This document shows positions 1 to 10,782 of a stretch of 38,702 bases of DNA, in pieces (positions within the stretch are counted from its first letter, which is position 1; every line of letters begins with the position of its first letter). The translations under genes and the position numbers were made by a program. Where the stretch lies: NCBI RefSeq assembly GCF_000718015.1, contig NZ_JODY01000047.1:1-38702 (forward strand), given 5' to 3'. The notes beneath the pieces were generated by a model that did not search any database, was not told the origin of the DNA, and saw nothing but the letters and a program-made list of their open reading frames with translations. This DNA is from Streptomyces catenulae (GTDB taxonomy: Bacteria; Actinomycetota; Actinomycetes; Streptomycetales; Streptomycetaceae).

Positions 1-171
1 ACGCGCATGATCAGAACGCGTGAGGTAGTGCAGACGCGCCATCAAACCACGACGAACGGAAACAGGCGTGGCGATGAATCCGGCTAGCTTGTCGAGCTGC
101 CGCGCAACCGCCTCATAACCCTTGACGCCCCGGGCGCCGAACTTACCGAACTCAATATTCCTGTCCGGCAC
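1..171 (-). CDS. Unidentified protein, N-terminal 57 residues only (cut by contig edge)
   Basis: The frame reads leftward from a GTG at 171 and is open to the window edge, giving 57 codons. A good ribosome binding site (GAAGGGAG) lies about 8 bases upstream, which supports the start. The peptide begins VPDRNIEFGKFGARGVKGYE and later contains ARLHYLTRSDHAR. I do not recognise the family. The run of a basic segment followed by RLHYLTR is faintly reminiscent of the N-terminus of Streptomyces telomere-associated terminal proteins (Tpg), but this is a guess from memory. A search with the full-length gene from a related genome would settle it. Confidence 0.5.
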   Translation of the reverse strand, partial: MPDRNIEFGKFGARGVKGYEAVARQLDKLAGFIATPVSVRRGLMARLHYLTRSDHAR

Positions 172-707
172 CTGACGCTCCCTTCATTACTCGATATCAC
201 TCCTCACATTCTACGCCAAAAAATAAACGCCATGAGGAGATTCAGTATTCCAGCACGGCCGACCCGTACACCCACCGCAGAAACTCCAGAATTCATCGAT
301 AGCCCTGGGAAGCACATGCTGACCGTATGACGCCGGGAGGTCCAGCGGATCAGCTCGTGCGAGGTGCCGACGACGTCCGTCACCGGTCGGCGCCCGGCCA
401 GGAGGCACGGCGCGCACGGCGGCAGGTGCCGGGGCGGCACGGCGAATGGGTGGGCGGCAACGCAGCGGAGGCAGGCAGAGCGGAACAGCGGGGCCGGGGC
501 GGACGGCGGAACGCGGGAGACGGTCCGAAGAGCGGATCGAGACCGTCAGGCGTACTGACAAAGACGTTATTAGCGCTTCTAAGCTCGAAGAAGTCAAGAG
601 CCCAGGGCATCTGACTTTCCCTCACCCTGCCCTGGAACCGAAGCGGCCGACCGGGCACCCACCGAGACCCCTTGACTTGCCCCCATGACCCCTGCACGGG
701 AGAAACC
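172..707. other. Intergenic stretch, no gene supported
   Basis: The 536 bases between the divergent partial gene and the exporter operon contain several open frames on both strands, but these are rich in Arg and Pro and resemble no protein I know. The part nearest the partial gene (about 180-250) is relatively AT-rich and could hold its promoter. A second AT-rich patch lies at about 550-600. A TTGACT near 672 could be a -35 element for the exporter operon, but I see no convincing -10. No regulator gene adjoins. Confidence 0.5.
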
Positions 708-1697
<990 letters not shown>

Positions 1698-1699
1698 CG

Positions 1700-2473
1700 A
1701 TGAAGGTGCTCAACGACACCCGCACCGCGTTCGCCCGCGAGCTGGGGCCCGAACTGCGCCAGCCTGCCGGCCTCCTCTTCACCATGCTGCTGCCCTTCCT
1801 CTTCCTCGCTCTCTTCGCTCCTCTGCTCTCGGGCGTGAGCCCCGCGGGCGGGGGCACGGGATCGGGCTCCCCCTGGCAATGGTTCGTACCGGGCATGCTC
1901 GTCCTGCTGGCGCCCTCCGCCACCGCCGGGGCCGGGGCCTCACTGCTCAACGAGATGTCCTCGGGTGCCTTCGAGCGCATGCTCGTGACCCCGCTCAACC
2001 GGGCCGCGATGCTCGTGGGGCGGGCGCTCAAGGAGGTCGTGATCCTGCTGGCGCAAGCTCTGTTGATTCTCGTCCTGCTGCTGCCGACCGACTTCCGGCT
2101 CCGGCCGCTCGGCGCCTTGGCGGGCCTGGCGCTGCTGTCCGTCTTCGGGGTCGGGATCGGCGCGCTCTCCTTCACTCTGGCGCTCCACTCCCGCAAGCAG
2201 CAGACACTGTTCTACGGGGTGCAGCAGATGATCTTCTTCCCCCTGCTGCTGCTCTCCGGCGTCCTGCTGCCCCTCACCCATGCCTCGGCCCCCACCTGGC
2301 TCTATGTCCTGAGCCGGATCAACCCCGCGACATATGTGGTCGAGGCCGAACGAGCCTTGTTCGACGGTCGGTTCGCCGAGACGGGCGTGCTGTACGGGGT
2401 TCTCGCGGCGACGGCCATCGCGGTGCTGGGGGTCTTTGCGGGCATCCGGGGTATGCGCAACGCCTCTGCGTGA
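1700..2473 (+). CDS. DrrB-type ABC-2 transporter permease
   Basis: A 257-residue integral membrane protein, partner of the ATPase just upstream. After a short amphipathic N-terminus (KVLNDTRTAFARELGPELRQ) come about six hydrophobic segments, including GLLFTMLLPFLFLALFAPLL and a segment beginning MIFFPLLLLSGVLLPL. That second segment, with the following YVLSRINPATYVVEAERALF, matches the ABC-2 permease signature region near the last helices. The length is usual for DrrB proteins. It should form the membrane channel for a hydrophobic small molecule. The spacing of two bases between genes indicates one transcript. The specific cargo is unknown. Confidence 0.88.
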   Translation: MKVLNDTRTAFARELGPELRQPAGLLFTMLLPFLFLALFAPLLSGVSPAGGGTGSGSPWQWFVPGMLVLLAPSATAGAGASLLNEMSSGAFERMLVTPLNRAAMLVGRALKEVVILLAQALLILVLLLPTDFRLRPLGALAGLALLSVFGVGIGALSFTLALHSRKQQTLFYGVQQMIFFPLLLLSGVLLPLTHASAPTWLYVLSRINPATYVVEAERALFDGRFAETGVLYGVLAATAIAVLGVFAGIRGMRNASA

Positions 2474-2540
2474 CGCGCCGGCCACCGCAGCCACCGCCAC
2501 CCGCCGCCGTCCGACTCCGTACGCGAAGGAGCACCGCACC

Positions 2541-3239
2541 GTGACCGCCGAATCTCTCCGCGCCTCCCCGCGGCCCGGATCCCGCGCCGTGGACGTCTGG
2601 TTCGACCCCGCTTGCCCGTACACCTGGCTGACCGTCCGCTGGCTGCGGGAGACCGCCCGGGTCCGCCCACTGGATCTGCGCTGGCATCTGATGAGCCTGA
2701 CCCTCCTCAACGAGGGCCGGGACGACGATCCCGAGGGCGACCCCGAGGGGTACCTGATGGTGCCCGTTCGGATCGGCGCCGCCGTCCGGCACCACCACGG
2801 GCAGGAGGCCCTGGGCCGCTTCCACGCCTCGCTGTGGGCCGATCTCGATTCCGGCGGCGGGGGCGGCGGGAACGCCAGGAAGTGGATCAACGACCTGGCC
2901 GAGGCGCTGACCCACGCGGGCCTGCCGGCGGAGCTGGCGGCGGCCGGTACGTCCACCGCCTACGACGAGGAACTTCGGGCCTCGCACTCGGAGGCCGTAC
3001 GGCTCCTGGGTCCGCGGCCCGGCACGCCGGTGGTGGCGGTCGGGGATCCGGTGGAGCCGCGCCGTCCCCCGCTGGCCTTCTTCGGTCCGGTCATCTCCCG
3101 CGTACCGAAGGGGGAGGCGGCGGGGCGGTTGTGGGACGGGACGCTGCTGGTGGCCGGGGTTCCCGGGTTCCACGAACTCAAGGGAAGGCCCGCCGACCCG
3201 GACCCGGACGTGACCGGATCGGATGTCGGTCCGGCGTGA
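2541..3239 (+). CDS. DsbA-family protein, mycothiol-dependent nitroreductase-like
   Basis: A 232-residue cytoplasmic protein of the thioredoxin-fold DsbA family, closest in my reading to actinobacterial Rv2466c, a mycothiol-dependent oxidoreductase that reduces nitro compounds. Shared features are VWFDPACPYTWLTVRWL at the N-terminus, LRWHLMSLTLLNEGRDD, and the C-terminal AFFGPVISRVPKGEAAGRLWD. The redox motif is CPYT, with one cysteine rather than the CxxC of the classical enzyme, which suggests monothiol chemistry with mycothiol. The GTG at 2541 was chosen because AAGGAG lies ten bases upstream and the conserved domain starts soon after. It follows the permease by 67 bases in the same direction and may be in the same transcript. 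Confidence 0.78.
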   Translation: MTAESLRASPRPGSRAVDVWFDPACPYTWLTVRWLRETARVRPLDLRWHLMSLTLLNEGRDDDPEGDPEGYLMVPVRIGAAVRHHHGQEALGRFHASLWADLDSGGGGGGNARKWINDLAEALTHAGLPAELAAAGTSTAYDEELRASHSEAVRLLGPRPGTPVVAVGDPVEPRRPPLAFFGPVISRVPKGEAAGRLWDGTLLVAGVPGFHELKGRPADPDPDVTGSDVGPA

Positions 3240-3243
3240 CCGG

Positions 3244-3479
3244 CTCCGCGGCGGCTGGCGCGCGGGCGGGGCTGGGGTGGCCCTGACGTGTCCGCCCGAG
3301 CGGCTCACGTCCGGGCGGCTGCGGGCGATGGTGGCGCAGGTCCTGGACGACCCGTCGTTCGCGCACGCCGCGGCCCGGGTGCGCACCGAGATGCTCGGGA
3401 CGCCGACGCCCGCCGGTTCGTCCCGGTCCTGGAACGGCTGGTGAACGTCCCTCGCCCACCGGGCCGGAGCGGCACATGA
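3244..3479 (+). pseudogene. Remnant of a glycosyltransferase C-terminus, frameshifted
   Basis: One frame gives GVALTCPPERLTSGRLRAMV, then VLDDPSFAHAAARVRTEML and GTPTPA. This is the pattern at the end of antibiotic-type (UGT/GT1) glycosyltransferases, where a LPPERLT...VLDDPSFR motif precedes a final PADVVPVLERL helix. The expected end appears only in another frame, as RRFVPVLERLV, so a shift of one base occurred near 3412-3420. No N-terminal domain or start is present upstream. I read this as the decayed tail of a lost glycosyltransferase. It could once have belonged with the neighbouring exporter, since macrolide-type glycosyltransferases often inactivate drugs. Confidence 0.6.
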
Positions 3480-3532
3480 CATACGGTCGGAGCGAGACGA
3501 TCGCGGGCTCCGACGGCTGAGGGGACGCCGCC

Positions 3533-3970
3533 TTGAGGACACACATCCCCTATCTCTTGGCGGTGGCGAGCACGGTCGCGACGCGCCGGGTGGACGAGCG
3601 GTTGGCCGCATACGACCTGACGGTGCGTCAGTACGGACTGCTGGCCCAGCTCTCGCTCGAACCCGAGCTCACCATGGCGGAGCTGGCCCGTCAGCTCGGC
3701 ATCGCCCGGCAGTCGGTGCACCAGCTGGTCAACGAACTCGTCGAGGCGGGGCATGTGCGTCGGCGCCCGGGCGCGGACGACCGCTCACGTCGGCTGGAGA
3801 TCACCGATACCGCGCACTACCTGCTGAGCCGGATCGACGGGCCGCTGGAGCGGGTGGAGGCGCAGTTGCTCGGCGCTCTCGCACCGGACGAGGCCGAGAC
3901 CCTGCGCAGCCTCCTCCAGCGCGTCCTGGCCCACGCCACCGACGACGAGGGCTGGCTCCCCGCCCGCTGA
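3533..3970 (+). CDS. MarR-family transcriptional regulator
   Basis: A 145-residue winged helix-turn-helix protein. The helix-turn-helix is in LTMAELARQLGIARQSVHQL, followed by VNELVEAGHVRRRPGADDRS, the recognition helix and wing of MarR proteins. The flanking helices (YLLAVASTVATRRVDERLAA and LEITDTAHYLLSRIDGPLER) would form the dimer interface. The start is the TTG at 3533 with GAGGGGA upstream; the first conserved helix begins a few residues later, so a longer N-terminus is unlikely. MarR proteins usually repress a nearby efflux or detoxification gene and respond to small phenolic ligands. The exporter operon upstream is a plausible target, but no operator was identified. Confidence 0.85.
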   Translation: MRTHIPYLLAVASTVATRRVDERLAAYDLTVRQYGLLAQLSLEPELTMAELARQLGIARQSVHQLVNELVEAGHVRRRPGADDRSRRLEITDTAHYLLSRIDGPLERVEAQLLGALAPDEAETLRSLLQRVLAHATDDEGWLPAR

Positions 3971-4020
3971 CGTCGGTGCGGGCCAGACGGCCCACCCGTC
4001 CGACACCCGGCAAGGTCAAA

Positions 4021-4039
4021 TTAGGTTAGGCTAAGCTAA
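4021..4039. promoter_or_regulatory. Iron box (DmdR/IdeR operator) before the ornithine supply operon
   Basis: TTAGGTTAGGCTAAGCTAA matches the IdeR/DmdR consensus TWAGGTWAGSCTWACCTWA at 18 of 19 positions. It lies 71 bases before the isochorismatase-like gene. In Streptomyces the iron-loaded DmdR1 repressor binds such sites and blocks transcription when iron is plentiful, so the downstream run of genes should be expressed only under iron shortage. Confidence 0.88.
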
Positions 4040-4109
4040 GTCCATACCGGTTCGGCGGTGGGTCTGTGCACTCGTGTGCCGTTGAGGGAGCCATCAGGGA
4101 GGGAACGCC

Positions 4110-7036
<2,927 letters not shown>

Positions 7037-7040
<4 letters not shown>

Positions 7041-7969
7041 GGGGCGCGGGGACGACCCGGACGGAGGCGCCGGCCGCGATACCGGACAGCCGCGGCCTGC
7101 CGTGGCGGGAGGAGCTCCGGGGCCGGACGGTCGTCGTCAAGTTCGGCGGCAACGCCATGGTGGACCCGGCGCTGCACCGGACGTTCGCCCAGGACGTGGT
7201 CGAGCTGCGCCACGCGGGCCTGCGGCCCGTCGTCGTGCACGGCGGCGGGCCGCAGATCAGCGCGCTGCTCGACCGGCTCGGCCTGGAGGTGCGCTTCGAG
7301 GCCGGGCTGCGGGTGACCACACCGGAGACGATGGACGTCGTGCGCATGGTGCTCACCGGCCAGGTGCAACGCCAGCTCGTCGAGGCGGTCAACGCCCACG
7401 GGCCGTTCGCCGTCGGTCTGTCGGGGGAGGACGCGCACACGATGACCGCCGTACGGCGCCCGGCCCGGGTGGACGGCCGTCCGGTGGACATCGGCCAGGT
7501 CGGCGAGGTGGTGGCCGTGGACACCGCCCTCCTCGACGCGCTGCTGGAGCAGGGCCGCATCCCCGTGGTCTCGCCCGTCGCCCGCGGCGAGGACGGTCAG
7601 GTGTACAACGTCAACGCCGATCTGGCGGCATCGGCCCTGGCCACGGCGCTCGGGGCGGAGCATCTGGTGGTGCTGACCGATGTCGAGGGCCTGTACGCGA
7701 ACTGGCCGCACAGCACCGAGGTGATCGCCCGTATGACGGCCGCCGAACTGGACGCGCTGCTGCCGGGGCTGGCGAGCGGCATGCTCCCCAAGATGGAGGG
7801 CTGCCTGCGGGCGGTCCGGGCCGGGGTCGGCCGGGCGCGGGTCGTCGACGGCCGGGTGCCGCACGCGCTGCTGCGCGGCGTGTTCACCGAGGACGGACCC
7901 GGCACCACCGTGGTGCCGGACGCGAGGCCCGGGTCCGACGGGCCCGGTGAGAAGGAGGACGGCGCGTGA
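7037..7969 (+). CDS. argB: N-acetylglutamate kinase
   Basis: ArgB, 310 residues, phosphorylates N-acetylglutamate, normally the arginine-inhibited step. Family motifs: [10 protein letters not shown] near the N-terminus, [19 protein letters not shown], and the nucleotide-binding region [20 protein letters not shown] with [12 protein letters not shown]. The C-terminal [18 protein letters not shown] is conserved. The ATG at 7037 overlaps the argJ stop (ATGA). The N-terminal helix before the first strand, which carries part of the arginine site in sensitive enzymes, is present but divergent-looking ([19 protein letters not shown]), so feedback behaviour may differ from the housekeeping copy. That is inference and needs an alignment or assay. 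Confidence 0.93.
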
Positions 7970-9162
7970 CCGCCGACAGCACGACCCCGCTCACCGACCG
8001 CTGGCGCGCGGCGGTGATGGACACGTACGGCACTCCCCCGCTGGCCCTCGTCAGGGGCGAGGGCAGCACCGTGTGGGACGAGGACGGCCGCACCTACACG
8101 GACTTCACCGGCGGGATCGCCGTCAACGCCCTCGGGCACGCCCATCCGGCGCTGGTCGAGGCCGTACGGGAGCAGGCCGCCCGGCTCGGGCATGTGTCGA
8201 ACCTGTTCGTCGCGGAGCCGCCCGTCGCGCTCGCGGAACGGCTGCTGAGATTGCTGGGCAGGCCGGGGCGGGTGTTCTTCGCGAACTCGGGCGCCGAGGC
8301 GGTGGAGGCCGCCTTCAAGATCGCCCGCCGGACCGGGCGCCCGCACCTCGTCGCGGCCGACGGCGGGTTCCACGGACGCACCATGGGGGCGCTGGCCCTC
8401 ACCGGACAGCCCGCCAAGCGGGAACCGTTCCTGCCGCTGCCCGCGGAGGTGACGCATGTGCCCTACGGCGACACGGCCGCTCTGCGCGCGGCGGTCACCG
8501 CACGCACCGCAGCGGTCGTCCTCGAACCGCTTCAGGGCGAGGCGGGGGCCGTCCCCGCGCCGGTGGGCTATCTGCGGGCCGCCCGCGAGATCACCCGGGC
8601 CACCGGCAGCCTGCTGGTCCTGGACGAGGTGCAGACCGGGATCGGCCGCACAGGCCACTGGTTCGCGCACCAGGCGGAGCCGGGCGCGGAGCCCGATGTG
8701 ATCACCCTCGCCAAGGGCCTGGGCGGTGGCCTGCCGATCGGCGCCACGGTCGCCTTCGGCGACGCCGCACGGCTGCTGACGCCCGGTCAGCACGGCTCCA
8801 CCTTCGGCGGCAACCCGATCGCGTGCGCGGCGGGGCTCGCCGTCCTGGAGACCGTCGAGAAGGAGGGGCTCCTCGCGCACGTTGCGCGGGTGGGCGAGCG
8901 GCTGCGCCGCGGCATCGAGGCGTTGCGGCACCCCCTGGTCCGCGAGGTGCGGGGCGCGGGGCTGCTCCTGGGCACCGTCCTCACCGCGCCGGTCGCCGCG
9001 CGGGTCCGGTGTGCGGCGCAGGACGCCGGGTTCCTGGTGAACGCGGCGGCTCCGGACGTCGTCCGGCTGGCGCCCGCCCTCACCCTGCCGCAGGAGCAGG
9101 CCGACGCCCTGGTGGCGGCGCTGCCCCCGATCCTCGATGCCGCGTCCGGCGACGGCGCCTGA
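7966..9162 (+). CDS. argD: Acetylornithine aminotransferase
   Basis: ArgD, 398 residues, a class III PLP aminotransferase that makes N-acetylornithine from the semialdehyde and glutamate. The PLP lysine is Lys250 in [15 protein letters not shown]; other landmarks are [46 protein letters not shown] and [19 protein letters not shown]. The GTG at 7966 overlaps the argB stop, and a strong GAAGGAGGA lies 7 bases upstream. It is the last gene of the run and is followed by a perfect hairpin shared with the convergent GNAT gene. It is not an ornithine or lysine epsilon-aminotransferase by motif or context, though the families are close. Confidence 0.94.
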   Translation: MTADSTTPLTDRWRAAVMDTYGTPPLALVRGEGSTVWDEDGRTYTDFTGGIAVNALGHAHPALVEAVREQAARLGHVSNLFVAEPPVALAERLLRLLGRPGRVFFANSGAEAVEAAFKIARRTGRPHLVAADGGFHGRTMGALALTGQPAKREPFLPLPAEVTHVPYGDTAALRAAVTARTAAVVLEPLQGEAGAVPAPVGYLRAAREITRATGSLLVLDEVQTGIGRTGHWFAHQAEPGAEPDVITLAKGLGGGLPIGATVAFGDAARLLTPGQHGSTFGGNPIACAAGLAVLETVEKEGLLAHVARVGERLRRGIEALRHPLVREVRGAGLLLGTVLTAPVAARVRCAAQDAGFLVNAAAPDVVRLAPALTLPQEQADALVAALPPILDAASGDGA

Positions 9163-9240
9163 CACCCGCCGGACGGAACGGCTCCCGGGCGTACCCGGCG
9201 ACCGGCGGGGAACGGTCGCTCGCCCGGTGCTCGGCCACGG

Positions 9241-9276
9241 CCGAAGGGGCGGTCCCTCGCGGGGCCGCCCCTTCGG
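9241..9276. terminator. Bidirectional terminator between argD and the GNAT gene
   Basis: A perfect 12-base inverted repeat (CCGAAGGGGCGG and CCGCCCCTTCGG) with a 12-base loop lies between the convergent stop codons at 9162 and 9280. It can end transcripts from both sides. Confidence 0.8.
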
Positions 9277-9279
9277 GGT

Positions 9280-9801
9280 CTACAGCGTGCGGGCCAGGAC
9301 GCGGGCGCCGCGGGCGGGGTCCAGGGACCGTGCCCAGGCCCGCGGCGCCAGGTTCGGCGAGACCGGGGCGAAGCCGTGGCGGAGGAAGAGCCGCCCGCTG
9401 CCGGTCGTCGCGGTGAACAGCGTCGTCAGCGCCCGGCTCCCGGCCCGGGTGAGGGCCGCGTGCAGCAGTCGGCCGCCCATGCCCGATCCCTGCCGGTGTT
9501 CGGCGACGCAGAAGTTGTACAGCACACCGGCTCCGGGGTACTCGCCGAGCCCCAGGCAGCCTTCGAGGGTTCCGTCGGCGGCCTGGGCGACATGGAAGCC
9601 GGACGCCTCCGACAGGTAGTGGGCGAGCGGGCGTTCGCGGAGCGCCCCGGTGCGGACGAACGGCCGGGAGAGGGCGGCGAGCGCGGGGCCGTCGTCCTCG
9701 CGCCCCGGCCGCACCGTGAACGCGGCGGCGCCCTGCCACGGGGCGGCGGGGGCACCCGGTGACGCGGCAAGGACGGCAGGGGGGCGCGTGGCCGTGGTCA
9801 A
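9280..9801 (-). CDS. GNAT acetyltransferase, resembles short N-acetylglutamate synthase (ArgA-like)
   Basis: A 173-residue GNAT protein. The acetyl-CoA loop region reads FCVAEHRQGSGMGGRLLHAA, and the end LFTATTGSGRLFLRHGFAPV matches GNAT motif B. The stretch LAALSRPFVRTGALRERPLAHYLSEASGFHVAQ followed by GCLGL resembles the start of actinobacterial short-type N-acetylglutamate synthases (longer than I may quote in one piece, it lies near 9560-9680). That enzyme makes the first intermediate of the argCJBD pathway. The start is the TTG at 9801 with GGAAGGA upstream; the open frame reaches to 10269, but the extension has no recognisable domain. The gene faces the arg operon across a shared terminator. 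An alternative is acylation of another amine, for example on a siderophore precursor. Confidence 0.62.
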   Translation of the reverse strand: MTTATRPPAVLAASPGAPAAPWQGAAAFTVRPGREDDGPALAALSRPFVRTGALRERPLAHYLSEASGFHVAQAADGTLEGCLGLGEYPGAGVLYNFCVAEHRQGSGMGGRLLHAALTRAGSRALTTLFTATTGSGRLFLRHGFAPVSPNLAPRAWARSLDPARGARVLARTL

Positions 9802-9841
9802 GGCGTTCCTTCCTCGGGTCGCGCCGTGCGCGGGCGCGGAA

Positions 9842-9867
9842 GTCTCCCGGACGGGTTCCCGGGAGAC
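9842..9867 (-). other. Hairpin in the likely leader of the GNAT gene
   Basis: A perfect 9-base inverted repeat (GTCTCCCGG and CCGGGAGAC) with an 8-base loop lies between the putative operator at 9901 and the TTG start at 9801. It would sit in the 5' untranslated leader. It could be an attenuator or simply a stabilising stem. No run of T follows clearly. Confidence 0.4.
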
Positions 9868-9900
9868 ACAGGTCACCGCGGCATCCCACCGGAGCAGTAG

Positions 9901-9923
9901 AAGTAAGGCTCCTTGCCTTACTT
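9901..9923. promoter_or_regulatory. Iron-box-like palindrome before the GNAT gene
   Basis: A perfect palindrome, AAGTAAGGC - 5 bases - GCCTTACTT, lies 100 bases before the GNAT start. It matches the 19-base iron box poorly but shares CCTTGCnTTACTTG with the iron box region before cchA (32305 onward). It could be a divergent DmdR site or the operator of another regulator. Confidence 0.45.
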
Positions 9924-10285
9924 GAGGGGCCAACTCGGCCTGCCCGGACCACTGTCCGCGGCACCGGCCGAGGCGCGACAGCCCCGGGCGCGGAGGCGAG
10001 CCGCCGGAGGGCGTCGGCCCGAACGGTCGCAGACTGCCCGCCGCCGTGGCTTCCCGCCCGTCGACGAAGGTCGTCACGGCGCCAGCCCGGGACGCCCGCT
10101 CGACGGCGTCGGCGATCCCGGACCGCGCGCACAACAGCCGCGGCCGCCGCGCGGCCACCACGGCGCGCTCGGCCAAGAAGCGGTCCCGGTGCGGGAGTTG
10201 CACGGGGATCGGATCCAGGACCGCGCCGCTGACGGCACATCCGTAACCCGAGTCGCACCTCGGGAGCACTGGGCGCCCGCGACTC
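9924..10285. other. Intergenic stretch between the GNAT gene and cchK, no gene supported
   Basis: About 360 bases. One leftward frame stays open through most of it and is continuous with the GNAT frame. Its peptide includes PVQLPHRDRFLAERAVVAAR and GAVTTFVDGREATAAGSL, which look more protein-like than random, but there is no ribosome binding site at its upstream end and I know no matching family. It could be a degenerate gene fused in frame by chance. Confidence 0.35.
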
Positions 10286-10319
10286 CCTGACCCGGGGGCG
10301 ACGGCGGCCCCGGGTCAGG
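10286..10319 (-). terminator. Terminator of cchK, overlapping its stop codon
   Basis: A perfect 12-base inverted repeat (CCTGACCCGGGG and CCCCGGGTCAGG) with a 10-base loop. The right arm contains the cchK stop codon at 10315-10317, so the hairpin forms right at the end of the gene. Confidence 0.72.
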
Positions 10320-10527
10320 AGTCGGTGGCCACCGCGAGGGAACGCGGGCGCAGATCGGTCCAGTTGGCCTCGATGAACTCCAGGCTCGCCTCGCGGCTGG
10401 ACTCCTGAAGGGCGACCGTCCACCCTCCGGGCACCTCGGCGAAGGCCGGCCAGAGGGAGTACTGCCCCTCGTCGTTGACCAGGACCAGGAATCGGCCGTT
10501 GGCGTCGTCGAACGGGTTGGTGCTCAT
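10315..10527 (-). CDS. cchK: MbtH-like protein (CchK)
   Basis: A 70-residue MbtH-family protein, the small partner that binds NRPS adenylation domains and is needed for their activity or solubility. It reads [19 protein letters not shown], then [19 protein letters not shown] and [14 protein letters not shown]; the conserved tryptophans (SLWP, GGW, NWTDLRP) and NPFDD are all present. The ATG at 10527 has AGGAGGAA upstream; a longer frame to 10632 would run over the iron box and is rejected. The likely partner is CchH. It is divergent from cchJ, with the iron box between them serving both. Confidence 0.93.
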   Translation of the reverse strand: MSTNPFDDANGRFLVLVNDEGQYSLWPAFAEVPGGWTVALQESSREASLEFIEANWTDLRPRSLAVATDS

Positions 10528-10635
10528 GGGTGGGGTTCCTCCTGGGGCCGGAGACGACCGGCGGGCGCCGTCCCGAGGACGGTCCCGCGGGCCCGGCGGT
10601 GGTGAAGGGGGCGCGGAATGAGGCGAGTCCAATAC

Positions 10636-10654
10636 TTAGGTTAGGCTCGCCTAA
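10636..10654. promoter_or_regulatory. Iron box between cchK and cchJ
   Basis: TTAGGTTAGGCTCGCCTAA differs at one position from the palindromic TTAGGTTAGGCTCACCTAA form of the Streptomyces iron box. It is 109 bases from the cchK start and 129 bases from the cchJ start, and probably controls both divergent transcripts. Confidence 0.88.
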
Positions 10655-10782
10655 TTGCAGAGCTTAACCTTTCCCCTTCTCCCTCACAAGGAGCCGCTGA
10701 TGCGCCCCCGCGAACGGGACCGGGCCGGGAACGGCACGGCCCCCCTCCCCCGCATTCCGGTGAGCCACCGGGGAGTTCGGCC

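Noticed and set aside
211..597. A 128-residue leftward frame before the exporter operon
   Set aside because: No ribosome binding site, Pro/Arg-rich, no known domain, and overlapping frames of similar length exist on the other strand.
9802..10269. N-terminal extension of the GNAT gene to 10269
   Set aside because: No ribosome binding site or known domain; it would run over the palindrome at 9901. The TTG at 9801 has a good site and begins near the GNAT domain.
10528..10632. A 35-residue N-terminal extension of the MbtH-like protein
   Set aside because: MbtH proteins are about 70 residues, the internal ATG has a strong AGGAGG, and the extension has Pro- and Arg-rich content up to the iron box.
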